A model generated the notes under the pieces. The model saw nothing but the letters and a program-made list of their open reading frames with translations, was not told the origin of the DNA and did not search any database. From Proteobacteria bacterium UBA1278 (GTDB lineage Bacteria > Pseudomonadota > Gammaproteobacteria > Comchoanobacterales > Comchoanobacteraceae): a stretch of 10,030 bases of DNA. Both the position numbers and the translations under genes were made by a program. Position 1 is the first letter of the stretch. Each line of letters opens with the position of its first letter. The stretch covers positions 1 to 10,030 of the forward strand of contig DBUY01000031.1 of assembly GCA_002308435.1 (NCBI GenBank), in the 5' to 3' direction. Shown in pieces: positions 6,496-10,030 of the stretch.

Positions 6496-8148
6496 AACAG
6501 ATCAATCATTAAATCAAGCTGTCATGCCTTTATAATCAGCATCCTAACACCGATGTGTATCGCCTCCTTCGTCATCAACACGATCGATCAAAGTATTGAA
6601 CCAAACATTGACCAATCTGAACGCACAACAACTGACCAGCCTGTTAGCAATCGCGGTATTCAACTTGATCGCGTTGAAAACACGCAACACTTTAACCCTT
6701 TCTCACCAGCACGTGGACTCAGTCCAGACTGGCCTCTACTCTATGACACATTAATCACGCCTGATAGTAGACAGTTTGGCCAATACCAATCTCTGATTGC
6801 CTCAGAAATCACCCTCAGCCAGGATAAAAAAAAACTGATCATTAGCTTGCATACAGATGCACAGTTTGAAAACGGAGAACCCATCACCGCTGATGATGTT
6901 CATTCAAGTATCTCACATCTCATGCGGCATGGCCCTATTAACTACCATCGTTTGGCAGATGAAGACTATGAAATAGTCACGCTATCAAAACAACAACTAC
7001 AGATAAAATCATCAGAAAAATTCACATCACAACGTATTATTCATCTAGGCACCCTCCCAATTTCGCAAATGACTTCCCTAAAAAAGGAGAGTCCAGTTGG
7101 AAGTGGCGCATACAAACTTTCAGTTCACAAGCACAAGCGGTTCGCTCTATTTACTCGTCATAATCATTATTGGGCAAAACGGCTACCCACACGTAACCAA
7201 CTACATCAATTTAAAACAATAAAGCTGATCTTTCTAAAGAATAAACACACAGCCTTCGAGCTATTCAAACGTGGAGAAGTCGATTTTCGTTGGGAAGAGC
7301 TACAAGAAAACTGGCAGACGCTAAGACAGATAAAACGACGTAATCAATCACTCAATCTGAAAGAAATAAGACATGATCGACCAGGTGGAATGAGTGGCTT
7401 CGCATTCAATCAGAAAAGAAAACTATTGAAAGATATCAAAATACGTAAAGCACTAGCGCGCGCATTTCACTTCGACGAAATCAATCAATCCCTATTTCAA
7501 AGTCAGTATCAACGCATCGAGAGTTATTTCACAAACACGCCCTATGCAACACCCCTGAAATTCAATCAACAATTCAGTCTAGATGAAGCAGATCAATTAC
7601 TCATTCAATCTGGGTGGATCAGTCAAGACGGTATACGAAAACACACAGCCACCAACGAACCATTGACGATACGAATTCTCGTGAATAGTATTGGTAATGA
7701 AAAAATCGCAAACATATACGCTAAAAATCTGAAGTTTTTAGGTATTCAAACACACATAGAACGGGCAAATAGTGCCGACTACATCTATCGCCTACAGCAT
7801 GGTGATTTTGATCTTGCATACTATGCGATGACTTCCAACCCCTATACCGAAAATAACATATTGGCAGCATTTACATATCAACCAAATCGGCACTATAATT
7901 TTGCACAACTATTCCACATCCAGAACAGTGAACTTGATCATGCGCTAGAGAGCATCAATCAGAGCGAGAATCCCAGTAAACCCGCCATGCAAGAAATCGA
8001 CCATTATCTCATGAATTCCCATCTCTTCATTCCATTTTGGCGACCATCTGTGGATCGAATTGCGCACTGGAGTTCTATTGAAGGTCCCAATGAGTCATTC
8101 ACTAGCCGGCCGAGAGATTTTTATCGATGGTGGTGGCCATCAGAGTAA
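6493..8148 (+). CDS. Second YejA-like periplasmic solute-binding protein (divergent paralogue)
   Basis: A family 5 solute-binding protein of 551 residues, related to the gene just upstream but clearly diverged and about 60 residues shorter. It starts at GTG 6493, supported by AGGA at 6480-6483 with 9-nt spacing. Residues 1-28 form a signal peptide without a convincing lipobox. Family landmarks are retained: an AQFENGEPITADDV block (123-136), PVGSGAYKLS (201-210), a region around 297-330 matching the YejA block before and including the conserved VRxALxxAFDF segment (here IRKALARAFHF), and an LDEADQLLIQSGW-like segment. The stretch that in YejA lies between the NTP/NSPF motif and the next helix is missing, which accounts for part of the shorter length. 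The order yejA1-yejA2-yejBEF is known from some other proteobacteria (e.g. Brucella, rhizobia), where one permease is served by two receptors. It probably binds a different ligand from the first copy, which is inference. A run of nine A (6826-6834) encodes a Lys triplet. Confidence 0.88.
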   Translation: MNRSIIKSSCHAFIISILTPMCIASFVINTIDQSIEPNIDQSERTTTDQPVSNRGIQLDRVENTQHFNPFSPARGLSPDWPLLYDTLITPDSRQFGQYQSLIASEITLSQDKKKLIISLHTDAQFENGEPITADDVHSSISHLMRHGPINYHRLADEDYEIVTLSKQQLQIKSSEKFTSQRIIHLGTLPISQMTSLKKESPVGSGAYKLSVHKHKRFALFTRHNHYWAKRLPTRNQLHQFKTIKLIFLKNKHTAFELFKRGEVDFRWEELQENWQTLRQIKRRNQSLNLKEIRHDRPGGMSGFAFNQKRKLLKDIKIRKALARAFHFDEINQSLFQSQYQRIESYFTNTPYATPLKFNQQFSLDEADQLLIQSGWISQDGIRKHTATNEPLTIRILVNSIGNEKIANIYAKNLKFLGIQTHIERANSADYIYRLQHGDFDLAYYAMTSNPYTENNILAAFTYQPNRHYNFAQLFHIQNSELDHALESINQSENPSKPAMQEIDHYLMNSHLFIPFWRPSVDRIAHWSSIEGPNESFTSRPRDFYRWWWPSE

Positions 8149-8208
8149 ACTAAACATCAATCAGGGGGTAATAAATCCATCTCATTTGCAGTTTATCATA
8201 CTAATGCT
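8149..8208 (+). other. 60-nt leader between the second YejA-like gene and yejB
   Basis: This spacer is long for an otherwise compact operon. It holds a strong Shine-Dalgarno-like AGGGGG at 8163-8168, but the yejB ATG is 40 nt further on and no ATG, GTG or TTG lies at normal spacing after it. Directly before yejB, ATG-CTA-TGA (8204-8212) is a two-codon frame whose stop overlaps the yejB start. No stable hairpin or T-run was visible. Its role is unknown. Confidence 0.4.
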
Positions 8209-9324
8209 ATGATCAACTATCCGGAGATAGCCCATACACCTTTGTTCAATTACATCCTGAAACGATTGCTTCTGATTATTCCAACGCTGTGGGGTATCAT
8301 TACCATCAACTTCATCGTGATCCAATTTCTACCCGGCGGACCCGTCGAACAAACGATCGCTGAATTAACGATGCCAAACGTGTCCGCAACCGATCGACTT
8401 GATACCAAAAGTACTATCAATGAAAGTAATAACGATAGCGTTCAAAGCCCATTAACACAAAGTGTAAGCGAGGAAACACTCGACCGTATCCACAAAATGT
8501 ACGGATTTGATAAACCGCCTCTGGTTCGATATTGGAACCTATTAACTGCTTACCTCGTATTTGATCTTGGTACGAGTTATTATCGGAATGCATCCGTCAT
8601 CGAGATCATTCAAGAAAAATTACCTGTGTCTATGTCCCTCGGTATTTGGAGTACACTTTTACTTTACAGCATAAGCATCCCGCTTGGGATCAAGAAAGCG
8701 ACCCATCAAGGATCACAATTTGATATCAGAACGACCAATCTCCTACTGATTGGCAATGCAATGCCAACATTTTTGTTTGCAATCATCATGATTATTTTTT
8801 TTGCGAGCGGCGAGTTTCTTAATATACTACCACTGCGTGGGCTGGTGTCAGATCACTTTGACTCACTCCCTTGGTATGGCCAAATTATCGACTACCTATG
8901 GCATCTAGTACTGCCAATTACCTCAATCGTCATTGGCGGTTTTGCCACACTCACATTACTCACCAAGAATTCATTTCTTGATGAAATTCATAAAGTTTAC
9001 GTCGCGACAGCACGTCTTAAAGGACTCAACGATGACGAGGTACTCTATGGTCACATTTTTAGAAATGCGTTACTCATCATCATTGCAAGTATCCCAGGTG
9101 CCATCATAGAGATGTTTTTTACCGGGTCATTATTGATAGAGATTATTTTCTCACTGGATGGCCTTGGATTATTATCATATGAAGCCACGATACAGAGAGA
9201 CTATCCAGTTGTTTTTGGAACACTTTACTTATTCTCACTACTCGGACTTCTCGTGAATTTGATATCAGATATAACCTATCGCCTAGTCGACCCACGTATT
9301 GACTTTTCGAGGCAATCCTCATGA
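8209..9324 (+). CDS. yejB: YejB, inner-membrane permease of the Yej peptide ABC importer
   Basis: Integral membrane subunit (BPD_transp_1 / DppB-OppB type) that forms the translocation channel with YejE. The 371 residues closely follow E. coli YejB: KRLLLIIPTLWGIITINF at the N-terminus (18-35), LPGGPVEQ (41-48), YGFDKP (98-103), the block SMSLGIWSTLL...IPLGIKKA (141-164), PLRGLVSDHFDSLPWY (208-223), LTKNSFLDE (251-259) and the C-terminal LVDPRIDF (359-366). Membrane helices lie at about 18-41, 140-160, 177-199, 228-250, 285-308 and 333-355. The EAA-type loop that contacts the ATPase is TARLKG...GHIFRNA (267-287). Between helix 1 and the YGFDKP motif is a polar, Ser/Asn-rich periplasmic linker (50-90), poorly conserved and typical for this subunit. 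The ATG start has a poor ribosome binding site. The last base of the gene is in TGA, overlapping the yejE ATG (ATGA), so the two permeases are translationally coupled. Confidence 0.97.
   Translation: MINYPEIAHTPLFNYILKRLLLIIPTLWGIITINFIVIQFLPGGPVEQTIAELTMPNVSATDRLDTKSTINESNNDSVQSPLTQSVSEETLDRIHKMYGFDKPPLVRYWNLLTAYLVFDLGTSYYRNASVIEIIQEKLPVSMSLGIWSTLLLYSISIPLGIKKATHQGSQFDIRTTNLLLIGNAMPTFLFAIIMIIFFASGEFLNILPLRGLVSDHFDSLPWYGQIIDYLWHLVLPITSIVIGGFATLTLLTKNSFLDEIHKVYVATARLKGLNDDEVLYGHIFRNALLIIIASIPGAIIEMFFTGSLLIEIIFSLDGLGLLSYEATIQRDYPVVFGTLYLFSLLGLLVNLISDITYRLVDPRIDFSRQSS
9309..9323 (+). promoter_or_regulatory. Ribosome binding site and ATGA coupling at the yejB/yejE junction
   Basis: GAGG at 9309-9312 sits inside the end of yejB, 8 nt before ATG 9321. 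The yejE start and yejB stop share the sequence ATGA, a common arrangement for making two permease subunits in equal amounts. Confidence 0.7.
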
Positions 9325-10030
9325 GTGGACAATTAGAGCGACAACTCAATCGTTTTTGGAGTAATCCCCGAGCACGGAATGCCACTCGAGGTTTTTTCAC
9401 CCTATTTCTGATTAGCCTATGTGCCCACTTTCTTGCAAATGACAAACCACTGGTTATTCGATACCAAAACACGTTCTATTTCCCGATTCTTTTTCACTAT
9501 CCAGCAACTACATTCGGTGGCAAACTGACGTCATCAACCAACTATAAATCACCACACATCCAGGAGTCGCTGCAAAAAAATGGATGGTTTATTATGCCAT
9601 TAATTCCTTTCAGCTATGATACGCACGACTTTCAATCCAATGAACCACAACCTGCACCACCGAGTATGAGGCATTGGTTAGGAACAGATGATCAAGGTCG
9701 TGATATCCTAGCTCGACTGCTATATGCATTAAAAACAAATATCAGTTTTGGTCTCATACTGACCTCAATGAGTCTCATCATTGGCGTCGCAATTGGAGCA
9801 ATACAAGGCTACTTCGGGGGAGCGACTGATCTAGTTGGACAACGACTCATTGAAATATTCTCTGGGATGCCCACATTGTACTTATTGATTATTTTAACAA
9901 GTTTCATGCGTCCGAGTTTCATTAGCTTGTTATTGGTCATGTTGTTGTTTGGCTGGATCAAATTTGTTGGCGTGGTTCGTGCAGAATTTCTGCGCACACG
10001 AAATTTAGAATATGTCACTGCAGCAAAAAC
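9321..10030 (+). CDS. yejE: YejE, second permease of the Yej importer (3' part beyond the window)
   Basis: The frame begins at ATG 9321, inside the yejB stop (ATGA), with GAGG at 9309-9312 at 8-nt spacing, and stays open to the window edge. 236 complete codons are visible, out of about 340 expected. It is the DppC/OppC-like partner of YejB. Landmarks shared with E. coli YejE include LANDKPLVIRY (38-48), a KNGWF segment (86-90), WLGTDDQGRDILARLLY (119-135), GAIQGYFGG (159-167), the GQRLIEIFSGMPTLYLL block (173-189), the FGW motif (210-212), and VGVVRAEFLRTRN (216-228). The last of these opens the EAA loop that docks on the ATPase. The first membrane helix is about 24-40; helices follow at about 141-163, 183-195 and 200-220. 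A large periplasmic insertion (45-115), typical of YejE, lies between helix 1 and the core. The missing end should hold the last two or three helices. Truncation is due only to the window boundary. Confidence 0.97.
   Translation, partial: MSGQLERQLNRFWSNPRARNATRGFFTLFLISLCAHFLANDKPLVIRYQNTFYFPILFHYPATTFGGKLTSSTNYKSPHIQESLQKNGWFIMPLIPFSYDTHDFQSNEPQPAPPSMRHWLGTDDQGRDILARLLYALKTNISFGLILTSMSLIIGVAIGAIQGYFGGATDLVGQRLIEIFSGMPTLYLLIILTSFMRPSFISLLLVMLLFGWIKFVGVVRAEFLRTRNLEYVTAAK

Noticed and set aside
6826..6834. Run of nine A in the second YejA-like gene as a phase-variation tract
   Set aside because: It encodes three Lys in frame, the gene is intact, and such a run is unremarkable in AT-rich coding sequence without evidence of length variants.
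8186..8213. TTGCAG and TATGAT as a promoter for yejB
   Set aside because: The -10 element would overlap the yejB start codon, so the transcript would lack the beginning of the gene.
9143..9472. Reverse-strand reading frame of 109 codons across the yejB/yejE junction
   Set aside because: It lies opposite two well-supported permease genes, has no family resemblance and is basic with low complexity, as expected of a shadow frame.
9809..10018. Reverse-strand reading frame opposite yejE
   Set aside because: It is fully contained in conserved yejE sequence with no ribosome binding site or recognisable product.

Overview
The window is about 10 kb of a moderately AT-rich genome (roughly 42% G+C by eye). 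All genes lie on the + strand and are tightly packed. The gene trio ubiE-ubiJ-ubiB, with a recognisable UbiJ (SCP2 domain plus a C-terminal coiled coil), points to a gammaproteobacterium. I cannot place it more precisely from the sequence alone. No RNA genes, insertion sequences, CRISPR arrays or convincing rho-independent terminators were seen.

Region 1 (start to ~1546) is an unrecognised multi-pass membrane protein. It has a helical, charged N-terminal third, about seven hydrophobic segments, and what looks like a degenerate internal repeat. Its reading frame is open to the left window edge, so the start is uncertain.

Region 2 (1613-4528) is the ubiquinone module. It holds UbiE (C-methyltransferase for ubiquinone and menaquinone), UbiJ (lipid-binding accessory factor of the Ubi complex) and UbiB (atypical kinase/ATPase), with overlapping reading frames (7 and 11 nt) that suggest translational coupling. 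UbiE carries a Cys in place of the last Gly of its SAM-binding motif I. UbiB carries KFAQ in place of the family signature KxGQ.

Region 3 (4628 to the right edge) is a Yej-type ABC importer for peptides and peptide-like compounds. It has two tandem YejA-like periplasmic binding proteins (the second shorter and divergent), the permease YejB, and the permease YejE, which is cut by the window edge. The ATPase YejF is expected just outside. In E. coli the ubi trio is followed by tatABC; here the yej operon takes that place. The 99-bp ubiB-yejA gap holds a possible sigma70-type promoter with overlapping inverted repeats across its -35/spacer, a candidate operator for the importer.

Most of the window is conserved metabolism and transport. 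The least explained pieces are the first membrane protein, the signature-residue changes in UbiE and UbiB, and the palindromic promoter candidate.
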